A stretch of 64,000 bases of DNA, taken from contig SIJG01000121.1 in NCBI GenBank assembly GCA_023374025.1, positions 200,705 through 264,704 of the forward strand, read 5' to 3'. Position numbers and translations under genes: made by a program. This document shows positions 32,801-43,689 of the stretch, in pieces (positions within the stretch are counted from its first letter, which is position 1; each line of letters begins with the position of its first letter). The notes below the pieces were generated by a model that did no database searches, was not told where the DNA came from, and was given only the letters and a program-made list of their open reading frames with translations. Origin of the DNA: Heterodera schachtii (taxonomy: Eukaryota > Nematoda > Chromadorea > Rhabditida > Heteroderidae).

Positions 32801-35800
32801 ATTATTTGTCAATGCTTTTCCTACAATAAATCCCTCTCTCTTAAAATGGTAATTTGAAATGGCTTAAAGCCTTAAACCCGGGGACACAACACCTTTTTGG
32901 TGCCACGACCCGTTGTGTAAAATTTTTTGTTAAAAAGAGAGAGAGAATTATAATTCCAGAGCATTCCAGACTGAAAATCTGAGGTTCTAAAAGGCTTAAA
33001 TTTGAACAAGGCAGACTTAAAATGGGACGCAGACCCAAAAGCAGTTTTAGTCTGCTTAAATTTTAATTCCTTGTTGGAGATTGGAAGAAATACATTGTCT
33101 TGCGAAAGAAATTTGGCAAATTTTCTGTGGCTAATTTGGCTGAGTACGGTAATACAAAAACCATATGGCATATTTTGTGATCATTGATTGATCAATGCGG
33201 TGTGCTTTAATTTGATAAATTGTTAATTTTTGTGATTTTGCGGTTTTCAAAAGGCTAAATGCCAAAAGTTTTGTGAAAAGATAAAGGCTAGTCGCAGCTG
33301 TGTGCCGTTGTGGCTGTGTGCCACGAAACTGGTCGAAGCTGTGTGCTCCCAGACAAGTGACAAATAAGGCTAAAAAGCCGTAGGCTAGCCGAAGCTGTGT
33401 GCTCCTAGCCGTGCTGAGTGCCGTTGTGGCTGTGTGCTACGAAGCTGGTCGAAGCTGTGTGCTCCCAGACAAGAGATCAATTAATGGGTGAAATGAGCGT
33501 AAGCCATGGACTAGTCGAAGCTGTGTGCTCCTAGTTGTCAAGCGAAAAAATGGCTGGTAACGCTGTGTGCTTAAATGACTGTGTGCCAAAAATGCATTAT
33601 CGGAATTTGAAGGCATAAAGCCTTATGTATATTTTTGTTGTTGTTTGTATTATGTGATGCTAACAGGTTAAATGTTGAACCGTTTTTAAGGCCAAAATTA
33701 GTTTACTGAATAATAAATGACAATGCCAATTTGAGAAATTTTAATGGAAATGCAGAAAATAAGCTTTGAGATAAGCCAAAAAAAAAGGAATGAATGTGTG
33801 AAAATCAGAGAAAAGGCTGAAGAAAAGGCGCAATTGAAGTACTATAATTGAAATTGAAAGGATGATGAAAAAAAAAGGAAAAAACTAAGGGTCAAAGAAA
33901 AAAGTGAATAAATTTTGGAATAAAAAACCTTCGAAAAAGGTAAAGCAGCATATTTTGAGAAAATTGATGCAAAGATAAAATTGATAAAGAAAAGAAAAGT
34001 AAGAAGCAAGCGAAAACTTTGTTTTTGAAATGAATATGAAATAAAAAAAAAACCGGAGACTATTTCAAAGAAAGGAAAAGCGAAATTTGCCATTAAAGTG
34101 AAATAACCCGAGATATGGGTATCAAGAGTAAAAATGACATGATTGAATGAAGCAAATGGGAAGCGTTGCATGAGTTCAACTGAACGGCAACAGATAATCG
34201 TGTTCATCAATGTGTGGCCATCAATGAGCACCCGCCCGAAGGCAGATCAGAACGACGGATGCTTTGAAGCTGATCAGAAGTGATGAGGCAAAAGCCAGGA
34301 GGCTTTTTTTCGAAGGAGGAGAGAAATGCTGTATCCGCAGCATTCAAAATTTCATATTTTGTGCATAATGTAAATTGCCCTACTTTCCCCGACCCAATCC
34401 CGTAATAAATTTGTCCCTCTGTTCATCCCATCCCAAGCCAATCCAATCCCTCTTATTTCTAATGTTATCGTGCCATTTCTTCTCATTCACCTCTGTTGCA
34501 TATGCCATCCATTTCTCTTATTCCCTTTTGTGTTTTGCCGTCATTGCCCCTCATCCTATCCAAAGTCCATCCCCATTGTGCCAGTATATAAGTCCACTCA
34601 ATTTCCCCCTCGGGGGCTGCGAGATGTCTGCGGTGGGTCAGTCTGTGCCATTCCTTGCCTTTGGCAATTCTCTCCCAAATAACCAATTGCACTGACCCAC
34701 CCAAAATGCTCTGAGGTTGTTGTTGATCCAAACTATTCCCGGTTTTTTATCATATAATTATTTGTCAATGCTTTTCCTACAATAAATCCCTCTCTCTTAA
34801 AATGGTAATTTGAAATGGCTTAAAGCCTTAAACCCGGGGACACAACAATTAGACAATTACTAAAAAAAAAAGTTAAGAAAATTGCGAGAAAGTCGAATTT
34901 TGAAAAAAAATTTAATTATTTTTTTTACAGGCCATGAAATCTTTTTGGTTTTTGGATGGTTAAAACCTCATGAATGATACCAAGATTGCTGGATTTCGTT
35001 GACAATGAAAAATTTTGCAGCGATTTTTTCAAAAATTTTATGATGAACTCCTGTTTTTCAAACATTTCCCAAAAAATTGCTGAAAAATAAAAAAAAAATT
35101 TTTCTTGAATCATAATAAAAAAATTTTTTTTTTAATTTGTTCTCAACCGTCGACATTCCATTCGGTGTGTACAGGCCGTGGTCCGTTGACGGAACAGTGG
35201 CAGACCAACTGCGAGCCGTTCATGTGCGCTTACAAATTGGTGAACGTCAAATTCAAATGGCTCGGTTTCCAAACCGTGGTGGAGTCTTTCATGCAAAAAG
35301 TGTGATATGTAGGGATCGGGTACGGGCCGGACCCGTATACGGGTTAAGGGTTTTACGGGTTTTTAGCCCGTAACCCGTATTGGTGTCAAGCCCGTAACCC
35401 TTACCCTTATCCGTATTTTCTCAAAATACCGATCTCTAGTGATATGTATGAGAGAGATTCATTTGTCGTCTAGCAGCACAGTTTCCAAACGGGAGTAGCA
35501 CCGAAATCTCGCCGGATAAATTAAAAAAAATGTTTTTTTTTCAAACTTAGAATTTTTCTTGAAAAAATTCGTTGAAAATTTTAATCTCGTCCCCGAAATT
35601 TTGTTTAGGCGAGATTTTGTCCCGTCCCCTTTCTAAACACATCGCCAATTTCCCTCCCCGTCCCATTTAGCAATTCCCCCGCATTTTCTGCATGTTCAAT
35701 CGCGCCTTGTTCTGTTCCATGGACCGCTGGTACGCACTGACATTGACGCCAATTCGTTTGATCGAAGATGAGGCACAACAAGCATTGGATGAGGTGGGTT

Positions 35801-36312
35801 GGTCGGCTTCTGCAGTTCGCATGGCAATAAAAAAAATTTTGAAAATTTAATGCAATATAACTTTTTCTAAAAGTCGTCCAAATTAAACATTCTTGGTATC
35901 ATTCGACAGATATAAGAGTCCTCTATCAATGTTCAAAAAACTTCGTCATGTTTCAAAAAAGTTATGGCCAAAAATGTTTAGAAAACCGATTTTTTGAAGT
36001 TTTCTGGCCATAACTTTTTTGAACATGACGAAATTTTTTGAAATTTTACAGACTAATAGACACTTACATCTATCGAATGATACCAAGAATGCTTAATTTG
36101 GTTGATTCTTGAAAAAGTTATTGTGCTTTAAAGTTTGCCAAATTGTTTTTTCGTCATCTCTTTTTTAATGGTTCGATGAACTGCATTTAGAGCCGGCAAT
36201 TAAAACACTAATTGATTGAATGAAGCCCCCATTTTATCAACAGACAGATGAACTCGCGCTTGACGACCCGTCGCAAGAGATGACCGCCGCCTCTAACGGA
36301 ACTGAACGCTGA
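29884..36312 (+). CDS. Phosphatidylinositol transfer protein (PITP)
   Basis: Exons found: 29884-29900 (M-L-T-R-E), 30002-30077 ([17 protein letters not shown]), 30567-30697 (N-E-P-F, ending H-K-I-Y-H-F-N), 31865-32044 (K-L-P-S-L-L-R-R-L, then after a one-base shift [17 protein letters not shown]), about 35141 or 35175-35299 ([18 protein letters not shown]), 35671-35793 ([12 protein letters not shown]) and 36244-36312 (acidic tail, S-N-G-T-E-R stop). The order matches class I/II PITPs, soluble proteins that move PI and PC or PA between membranes. About 35 residues between exons 4 and 5 (after T-T-K-N) have no visible exon. The introns hold elements at 30721, about 31440-31820, 32371 (LTR) and 35308. 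The frameshift near 31905 may be a sequence error. Confidence 0.85.
30130..30500. mobile_element. Palindromic element core in PITP intron 2
   Basis: Inverted core: TTTTCGGGGTTGCTGGTCATGAA at about 30150 and its counterpart ending in GACCCCGAAAACCC at about 30465-30480, with the usual TTGTTCGA...TCCGGGA segments between. Termini and target duplication are not clear; a run of G lies at 30509-30520. Confidence 0.6.
30721..31420. mobile_element. MITE with TTTTCGACAG repeats, 8-bp TSD
   Basis: The ends GGCTCCCGGACTTTTCGACAG and, inverted, CTGTCGAAAAATCCGGCGCCC carry three or four repeats of GGACTTTTCGACAG each. Flanked by ATTGTAAT (30713-30720 and 31421-31428). The interior is AT-rich and non-coding. 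It lies in PITP intron 3, 23 bases after the exon. Confidence 0.85.
32371..34847 (+). mobile_element. Non-autonomous LTR retrotransposon
   Basis: Two direct repeats of 521 bases (32371-32891 and 34327-34847), apparently identical, start TG and end CA. The 5-bp repeat ATTAG lies at 32366-32370 and 34848-34852. After the 5' LTR, TGGTGCCACGACCCG (32898) fits a primer-binding site; before the 3' LTR, GAAGGAGGAGAGAAA fits a polypurine tract. Each LTR has a TATAA-like box (TATATAAGTC, 32629) and AATAAA. The 1435-base interior has no gag or pol frame, so it needs enzymes from elsewhere. Equal LTRs suggest a recent insertion. Confidence 0.93.
33285..33605 (+). repeat. Tandem GTCGAAGCTGTGTGCTCC repeats inside the LTR element
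   Basis: Six or more irregular repeats of GTCGAAGCTGTGTGCTCCTAG and GCTGTGTGCC within the LTR interior. Not coding. Confidence 0.8.
35308..35438. mobile_element. Short hAT-like MITE with CCCGTA repeats at a splice donor
   Basis: Ends TAGGGATCGG and CCGATCTCTA, with the direct repeat GTGATATG at 35300-35307 and 35439-35446. The inside is GGGTAACGGG/CCCGTAACCC repeats. The left duplicate is itself the donor GTGATATG of the PITP exon ending at 35299. Confidence 0.85.
35886..36101. repeat. Inverted repeat with GGTATCATTCG motif
   Basis: CATTCTTGGTATCATTCGA...TTCAAAAAAGTTATGGCC is mirrored by GGCCATAACTTTTTTGAA...TCGAATGATACCAAGAATG. It lies in the last PITP intron. Confidence 0.8.
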
Positions 36313-36998
36313 TGATGAATCGAGAGACGTGCCGATGTGACCCTGATCAATTTGCCTATTATACATACATATTGTAGAAAATTAAAATAATTCGCCATTT
36401 GTCCTTTCACCCCCAGGCACTCCTTTCGGCGCTTATTGTACTTATACTGAACACACTCCCAATTTCATCATGATATAAGTTCGTATTTTGTGCTTCTGTG
36501 CCAGAAAATAAATGTTCGCGATTTCTTTATTTTTGCAAAAAACAAAGAGCCAAAATTTCCCAGCCCTGGCTACCTAAAAGTCTTTAAAAAATTGCAAAAT
36601 TTGATCATTTTCGGGCAAAATGTTAGCAAATCATATGAATTTCGAAAAAATTAAAAAATTTTATTTTACGGTTTCGGGGGCTTTAGCCTCCTCAACCCCC
36701 GCCCCCCCCTTCGCTACGCTCTTGCGGAGATGCAAATTTGACTACCATTTTCACCCATGTCGAATTCCGAATTCGATCAGCATTTTGGAGAAATACGAGG
36801 GGATAATATTCTGGGAATTTCAGCCCTCATTTGAGCAGCCCTAATGCATTTAATGTCGAAAGTGAACGAAAAAATATTTTCGTCGGAAAGAATCATTAAA
36901 ATTAATGAGCAAAAAAAAGCGCATCAAAAATGGATCAGCAGATCAATTTGTCCATTTAATAATAAATCTCCATTAGCCGATCATTTCTCAATTATATT
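36313..36998. other. Intergenic, no recognised gene
   Basis: 3' flank of PITP (AATAAA at about 36508), then AT-rich sequence with a CCCCCGCCCCCC run near 36700. Confidence 0.4.
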
Positions 36999-39900
36999 TC
37001 ACTTCCGCACAATTCGACGAGTCTTTCTACCACTTTTTCGCGCCGCTGGTGGAGTAGACAATGGCCTAAAAATAAATGCCAAAATCTATTTTTTATCTCG
37101 AAAATTTTTAAATTTTAATTGAATTTGTCTTTGCCCGAATTTGAACAAAAAGTCGAAAAAAAAACCCCAAAAAATTGTTGTAAAATTTTTAATCACAATT
37201 TTAAATTTTGGATTTTTTTAAAGATATACTCAATGTAACAAAATATTCTAAAAAATTAAATATTATTTAATTATTTTTAATCATTTTACACAAATTCTGC
37301 TCACCAAATGCAATTGACACCACTCAAATTGATGCGGACATTGTTCAAATTGTTGTTCAAGTTTTCGTCCGTCCATTGTGCCGTCGTCGTCGTCTCCCCA
37401 ATTTGGCATCGTTTAATTATCCATTGGCTGCATGCTTCTTTGGTCAATGTCAGCTTTTCCCGGGTTCTTTCATTCACCAATTCAAATGGTACCATTGATG
37501 TTGTTGACGGCGCATAAGCAATAAACTGAATTTTGTAGCTGACGGCATTGGTGGCACGGCGAAATTGCTAAACAAATTTGGAAATGAAAACACACACAAA
37601 TTGGCAACAATCTTTTGAATGGTACAATATTTTGTGCGCGTTTAATCAATTTTAAAACAACCCATATAAGTCAGTGAGTGCCAAAAGATTTACCAAGTTA
37701 TTGTTAGAAATTTTCAAGAAAATCTTAGTTAAATCGCTAAGATTTTCTAATACTTTCATGGATGAATTATTTCTAAATGGCGGGGGAGAGGGAAGGGTAA
37801 AGAGCTGTCTCTGTCACACCTCTTTTTTCGAATGTTAAATTCCAAAAAAAAAAAATTCCATGGTGAATTACTGATTTTTCTAAATATTTTTCCAAATAAT
37901 TGCCAAAAAAATCTTAGAAAATATGTGAAGCAGATAAAAACTTCCCGAAATTTCACGGGATTTCAAATTTAGTACAGAATTTTCAAAAAAAAAAAAATCG
38001 ATTGAAAAATTTTTTGTTTTCATATAAATTTTAAAAAGTTTTCTTTTTTTGAAAAATTTCTAAGTTAGAAAAATTTTTTAAAAATTTTATTCCGCTGTGT
38101 TGTCTCGGCTGTGTTTCGGCTGTGTTTTGTCCTGTTCCGGGGTAAACGTGCTGCTGCTCCCTGCACACCTCTTTGAAAATGTTGACCCATGCATTTGGTT
38201 TTAGTCCACTATGACTGAACATTCTGAAGGCGCAAAACAATTGCTTCGGTTGCCCGTCTTTTCTCGGTGTGTGCAACCAATTGGACAATGTTTGGCCAGC
38301 AGTTGCTGTTCTGTTTGGAGGATTCTGATCAATATTAGTCAAATCGGGCATCAAAAAGCCGGAAACGATTGAATTGATGTTGAGATCGGTGAGCATTGTC
38401 GGCGAAATGCGGCGCCACAATCTGTCCAGATCAGAAGCATTCATAAATGCCAGGTGGCGAATGTTTTGCGCAAAAATTGGCCAAATTTCGCGGGCCAAAA
38501 AATTCCAGCTCTTGCGGAGTTTGTCATAAATGCACACTCGCAAACACAAACTGGTGCCTCTTCCATCGTCAAAAATTTGTTTGTTTGAGCAGAGAAATTC
38601 GAGCACGGATTGGTTAATGTACCTGAAAAAAGGGGGGGGGGTGTCTATTTTCAAACTTAGAAATTTTAAAAAAAAATTCTTGGGAAAAAAATTTCCAATT
38701 GAAATTTTTTTTGGGGGCAACGCTTTTTACATTAGCTGCTTTTAATTATAATCAATTTTTTAATTACTCAATCCGAAGGTGTTTAAAGCGAATTCTGTTG
38801 GGCAGCGAATGGTCGGGCCACGGAAATTCCACAAATTTGCCACCAATGCGCACAGAAAATTTGGCCTGCTGATGGTCGTCCTGAGCCATTGAGATTTTGA
38901 TCCATTTCCAAATTGTCAATTCGCTTTTGCCGCCGAAATGTTTGTCCACCAACGCATTGAAACGTGGCGAAATCAATGCCAATTTGAGGCCAAGTTGAGG
39001 ACGGTCAAAAAACGGGAAAATGTCCATCCAAACGTCGGAGCAAATCCAACTGAAAAATGGAGGGGAAAAATGATTGAGCGGTTTTAAAATGCTTAATTTG
39101 ACACAAGAATTCGGGGCTCTTATGCAGTTTAGGCCCCATATACAAAAATTTTACATTTTAGAATAAAAGAAGCCAATCTATAGGTTTTCGGGGTCGCTGA
39201 TCGCGAATCCGGCATCCATTTCGGCCAATTCCAAATCCCGGACCCGAACTCGAACAAGAAGTCGAAAATTAAAATTTTTTATTTTAGTCTAAAAATAGTT
39301 TAAATGATTTTTAATTGAAGCACTAATGACTTTCAGTTCGTTTCCGTGCATTTAAACAATGTTGACCAATAATATGAAAACCAAAAATTTTAATTTCGAC
39401 TTTTGTTCGAATTCGAGTCCGGGATTTGGAATTGGACGAAATGAATACCGGATTCGCGATCAGCGACCACGAAAACCTATAGATTGGCATATTTTATTCT
39501 TAAATGTAAAAATTTTTTTTTGTATATGGGGCCTAAACTGCACAAGAGCCGAATTCGGTTCTTGTCGGTTTTGCTCATCCCATAAATGTCCAATGTCCTC
39601 GGTTTCTTAGGCCATAAATTTATTTGGTCAATGCCTTCATTCTTGGTATCAAACGAAAGTTTAAAGCCTACAAATTTTTTTCAAAATTTTTTTAATGTAA
39701 TTTATTTTTAATGCTGGTATTTGCTCTTTTCTTGCATTTATAAATTGCCGAGACTTTAAGAGCTCTCGATTGGTACCAAGAATAAAGGCAGTGACCAAGT
39801 ATGAAAAAAGTTATGGCCGAAGAATCTGAAAATGGTCAAAATCCCAAAATTCGGTTCCGTTTTTTACATTTTCCTCAAAGTTCGGTTCATTTTCTTTGCC

Positions 39901-40055
39901 ACTCGAAGACTTCGTCGTTTGCCAAATGATGTCACAAGTGAACCCATCGATTGCTGCTGCTTTTCATGACCAATTGGAGCGGTAGAAGAAGAAGAAATGA
40001 GGCGGCGTTTGTCGGCGGAGGAAAATTTTTGCTTTTTTGTGACGGGCGGTGCCAT
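36999..40055 (-). CDS. F-box-like family protein, intact (5 exons)
   Basis: Exons 40055-39868, 39049-38768, 38632-38169, 37567-37315 and 37065-36999 join to 1254 bases, 417 codons plus stop, with every phase fitting. The N-terminus is a basic Ser-rich tail (M-A-P-P-V-T-K-K-Q-K-F). Exon 2 holds W-I-C-S-D-V-W-M-D-I-F-P-F-F, L-A-L-I-S-P-R-F-N-A-L-V-D (F-box-like) and P-W-P-D-H-S-L-P-N. Exon 3 has Y-I-N-Q-S-V-L-E-F-L, E-I-W-P-I-F, L-W-R-R-I-S-P-T, L-S-N-W-L-H-T-P and ends K-E. Exon 4 has F-R-R-A-T-N-A-V-S-Y-K and F-E-L-V-N-E-R. Exon 5 is a very basic tail (R-K-S-G-R-K-T-R-R-I-V-R-K). Likely nuclear or SCF-linked, by inference only. Intron 1 carries the MITE at 39115-39550. It serves as the reference for the family. 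Confidence 0.85.
39115..39550. mobile_element. Palindromic MITE, GG...CC ends, 8-bp TSD
   Basis: Ends GGCTCTTATGCAGTTTAGGC and GCCTAAACTGCACAAGAGCC, flanked by GAATTCGG (39107-39114 and 39551-39558). The core GGGGTCGCTGATCGCGAATCC and its complement form the arms. It sits in intron 1 of the F-box-like gene. Confidence 0.92.
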
Positions 40056-40244
40056 TAAAAATATAATAATAATTGCCTAAATGAACGAAATTGTTGTATG
40101 AAAAAACTCGAGGATTTCCAAAATTTGCCGGACCGGTTACCGGATCCAGTAAAACCGGGTCCGGTCGGCTCGGTCTCAAAAAAAAAACAAATGTTTAATT
40201 TAAACATTGGAATGGGAGGTTTTTACATAAGCAGGGCTGGGATT

Positions 40245-41222
40245 GTACGCTGCCCAACAAAATTTGCTTCAAGCAACTTCGGATTTGATAATTCAAATTC
40301 AAACGTGGATTAACACACAAAACCATTGCTTTTTCAGTTACATCGACCACTCGGTCATCGCAATTTTCCGTGGCAATCAGCAAATTTTCGACAATGGTTC
40401 CAAATTGGATTTGAATGTTTCGTCAATTTACAAGGACTTTGTCCGGTCGATTCGGAATGCTTTGGTCCGCCATATTTTGCCCATTTTTGTGCCAAACATT
40501 GGCCAATTGGGATTCAAAAACGCTGATCATCTGTACAGTTTGCTTCGCTTCACTTCTCCAAAAGTGCTCTCCGATCTCAACATTCATTCAATCGATGCTG
40601 GTCGTCTGTTCCCAAATGCGATTGATTCCGGTGCTCAAATGCTCGATGAGATTGGTGGTGATTTTGATGGACCAAATGCATATTCTGCTGTCCAAATGGT
40701 TGCACATCCCGGGAAAAAATGGCCAACCGAAGAAATTGCGTTGTAGTAGTGATACGTCAGAAATCATAGAATTGGTCAACAATTTCAACGAGATGTGTGG
40801 CCACATTTTCGTTGGCTAATTGCCATTGGTTTTCGTTTCTCATTGTTTATAAATTTATCCGTGCCACCACATCTTCGGCCAACTACAGAATTCGCCTTGC
40901 GCTTTATGAATCAACGGAAATTGTGCCATTTGAATATGTGAACGATTGGACCAACGAAAGAAGGCGATCATGGCAATACCGGTGTTGATTGGCTAATAAA
41001 GCGATGTCAAATTGGGGAGACGAAGGCCGTGTTAAACGAAAATTCGGGCAATTTGAACAATATCAGCTTTTCGTTTTATGGAAATTGCATTGAGTGAGTG
41101 GCAACAGCTTTTGCTTTAATTGCAAAATTAAAGTTCGCTTAATTTAGGCCATTGTCTCCACCGGTTGATGAAGAAGCGGGACAAAGCACCGAGAAAGGGG
41201 CGTCTTCTGCTGACAATGAGTG
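40245..41222 (+). pseudogene. F-box-like family member, decayed
   Basis: A stub of the F-box exon's end (40245-40290, C-C-C-A-A-C-A-A-A-A-T-T version of L-P-N-K-I) precedes a third exon from about 40336 (Y-I-D-H-S-V-I-A-I-F-R-G-N through D-G-P-N-A). A one-base shift at about 40681 splits it from K-W-L-H-I-P-G-K-N-G-Q-P-K. The donor after N-F-N-E is lost (GAG/GTG is now GAGATG), and the next acceptor is altered (TTTATAAATTTATCC where relatives have TTTAGGCATTTCGCC). The fourth exon is also shifted at about 40965. A last exon (41150-41222) is preserved. Clearly non-functional. Confidence 0.8.
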
Positions 41223-41223
41223 A

Positions 41224-41860
41224 CGGACAAAAGAACAACAACAACAGTTTGATCAGAAGAATGAATGAATTGAGAAATGATCGATCATTATGTATTAGCG
41301 AAGAAATGAATTTTATGAAGGAGAGTCGCAAACATCTAATAAATCGGATATATAAAAATAAGTGTAAAATCAATTTTGAGACACGATTTTTACAAGAATC
41401 CCTCTCCCGGAAAATAGATAAAAGAATTTCATAAATTTGCCTATTTTGATGAAAAGTCAGTTAAAATAAATCAAGCCGAAATCCTCAAAATTTCTCATAT
41501 GAACTTTTGGCTTTGTCACCAGCGAACAAATATATAGACAAATTTTTTGGTTTTAAAAACGCTTCAAAAAATAAGAAAATTTGTAAAATTCAGCATCCAA
41601 AAAATTTCAAATGGTAAGCTTTCAGGAAATATGAAAAAACATTCCTCCCGGGCACTACCGTGAAATGGAACCTGTTTATTTAAAAAAACACCGCCGGCGA
41701 CGCCTAAAAGTTTACAATTTTTCTTAATTTGTTACGATTTAAAATGAAAATTTTCAATTTAAAAAAGACCTGTTCGGCCCCGATCAACTTTAGAACAAAA
41801 CAACAATAAATAGAATAATTTAAAACATCAGTATGACAACCAAAATAAGCAGCAGTAACA
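41224..41860. other. Stretch without a recognised gene
   Basis: AT-rich; from about 41812 it aligns with 27364 onwards (upstream flank of the Lon-like copies). Confidence 0.4.
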
Positions 41861-41868
41861 ATTATGCT

Positions 41869-42325
41869 GGTAATACTGCCGATGGTAGCCCCCCTTTTTT
41901 GAAGAAAAATTTCGTTTTCAAAAGTCATGAAAATATGCATCCAATGGTTTTCAGGGTCGCTGATCACGAATTCGGAATCCATTTCGACTAAATTCGAACC
42001 CCAGACCAGAATTCGAACCAAAATGTAGAAAAATCAAATTTTAGAATTTCACATTTTTGGTCTAAAAAAAGTCTAAATCATATTTTATTGAACCAATGAT
42101 GACTTTCACTTCGTTTCCGGGTATTTAAACTAAGCTTGAACCAATAAATGAAATTTAATTTTTCTACATTTTGGTTCGAATTCTGGTCTGGGGTTCGAAT
42201 TTAGTCGAAATGGATGCCGAATTTGTGATCAGCGACCCTGAAAACCATTGGATGCATTTTCATGACTTTTGGAAAACAAAAAAAAATTTCTTCAAAAAAG
42301 GGGGGCTACCATCGGCAGTATTACC
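41869..42325. mobile_element. Palindromic MITE, GG...CC ends, 8-bp TSD, empty site known
   Basis: Ends GGTAATACTGCCGATGGTAG and CTACCATCGGCAGTATTACC, flanked by ATTATGCT (41861-41868 and 42326-42333). The duplicate locus at 27364-27440 has one ATTATGCT (27414-27421) and no element. The arms carry the common core (CAGGGTCGCTGATCACGAATTC). Confidence 0.95.
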
Positions 42326-42463
42326 ATTATGCTTTATTACAATTTTTGAGAAAAGTTTTAATACCGAAATGGGGCGAGTCATGCCAACTTTCAAAGCGAA
42401 AATTCATTTTAAAATCACAGATTTAAAACTTTCTTTTGCGTTCTCGAACATTGTTTCTCCAAA

Positions 42464-43118
42464 ATGATGCAGCAAAACGCCTTCGCCGCCGATTTCCGCC
42501 TTCGTTGCAAGTAAGGCATTTTTCGAGTCCCGAATGAATTGTCAACAAATTTCGATTCCCGAAATAACGTTTGAATCACATTAATTTAGCCGCCCGGACT
42601 GCCAAAGTGACTACGCCTTGGACATGGGCATCTCCCTGCGGTCCCACGTCTCCGGCTACAACTGGGACGACCATCACCCCGACACCAACAGTAAGCCCAA
42701 CGCGAGCGGGATGGTACTGGGCGTCTTCAGCACGCACGGGGACCCCGCCGGTGTCATTGAAGGAGCCGGTAAGGAAATTTTGCGAGACAAATTTTGTTTT
42801 GTTTTCCAATTTGGACTATCCGCCAGGCCGCCATTTTGTGTGCCGTTGTTTCGTTGCTGACACACCGCCTCTGTCGATCCGACACTGCGGTCTCCGTGAA
42901 CGTCGACGGCTTCACCGACCTTCTCTTCGGCGTCGGTTTGCTGGCGGTGAAGGCGCAAGCAGCACGCGCGGCTGTCCTCACCCGCTTGGTGCTGGCCACG
43001 CAGGACTGGGAGGCGTTATCGGCGGCGGACACGGATGGGGTGACGGCGGTGTTCGTCGGCACGGGGCGGCAGCTGCTGGCATAAATGTTCAGGCGTTTGC
43101 CGGAGGAGGAGCAGTGAG
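42464..43118 (+). pseudogene. Stand-alone Lon-protease-domain copy, internally deleted
   Basis: Exon 1 42464-42510 (M-M-Q-Q-N-A-F-A-A-D-F-R-L-R-C), exon 2 42590-42768 (R-P-D-C-Q-S-D-Y-A-L-D-M-G-I-S-L-R; K-P-N-A-S-G-M-V-L-G-V-F-S-T-H). The start of exon 3 is missing: from the donor at 42769 the sequence passes within about 40 bases to F-G-L-S-A (for F-G-P-S-G-S), then after a shift of frame A-I-L-C-A-V-V-S-L-L, S-V-N-V-D-G-F-T-D-L, G-L-L-A-V-K-A-Q-A-A-R (dyad Lys present), F-V-G-T-G-R-Q-L-L and a stop at 43082-43084 where relatives have Glu. The whole region coding V-T-F-L...H-A-F in the 28 kb copy is gone. Not functional, but exons 1 and 2 define the family start well. Confidence 0.75.
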
Positions 43119-43146
43119 CGGAGGTGATCAGTCGACAAATCCAAAC

Positions 43147-43227
43147 GGCCCTCTTTAGGGCCACAATTCTACATTTGGACGAAATGACTTTTGAAAAAGA
43201 CCGACCCAAACGGCCCTCCTTAGGGCC
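43147..43227. repeat. Two hairpins after Lon-like copy
   Basis: GGCCCTCTTTAGGGCC (43147-43162) and GGCCCTCCTTAGGGCC (43212-43227), the same pair and spacing (65 bases) as at 28520-28600. Confidence 0.8.
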
Positions 43228-43689
43228 ACCACAATCATGCATTTGCGCGAAATGACTTTTTTTTACAGATTCGTTTTAGTTTTAAAAAATTGAAAAAATG
43301 GTGATTGATCGAAACAAAAAAAATTGGGCGGAAAAGGGGGGGGGGGGGGGGGCAAATGATCAATTTGTCATCATCATCGTCAGCAAATGTTGAGGACGAA
43401 TTGCTCGGACGCGACGGACACAGCAGAGAACACGTTGAGAAGCTTGAAAGGGGGGCAAAAAGAGAGAGAGAGGAGAGGAAAAAATGCGGGTGCACCCCAA
43501 AATTTCGCCGCCGGAATTTTGCTAACAAAATTTATTTTTAATTTTCTAACAGCAATTTTCAAGGAAAAACTCATATGAAAGTTAAAAGGAGATCTCAAGA
43601 ATGAAAAATTGCAAAATTTTATAGTTTTTTTTTGTTGAAAATTTATGATTAATTAGTCATTTTTGAAAATTTCGAAAAAATACCCCAAC

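Noticed and set aside
32419..34695. Two identical 106-codon frames (32419-32739 and 34375-34695)
   Set aside because: Both lie within the LTRs of the retrotransposon and simply repeat because the LTRs do.
42571..43158. 195-codon plus-strand frame as the main product of the 42 kb copy
   Set aside because: It runs through the intron after 42768 and out of the Lon frame; motifs appear in the neighbouring frame (42794-43084) instead.
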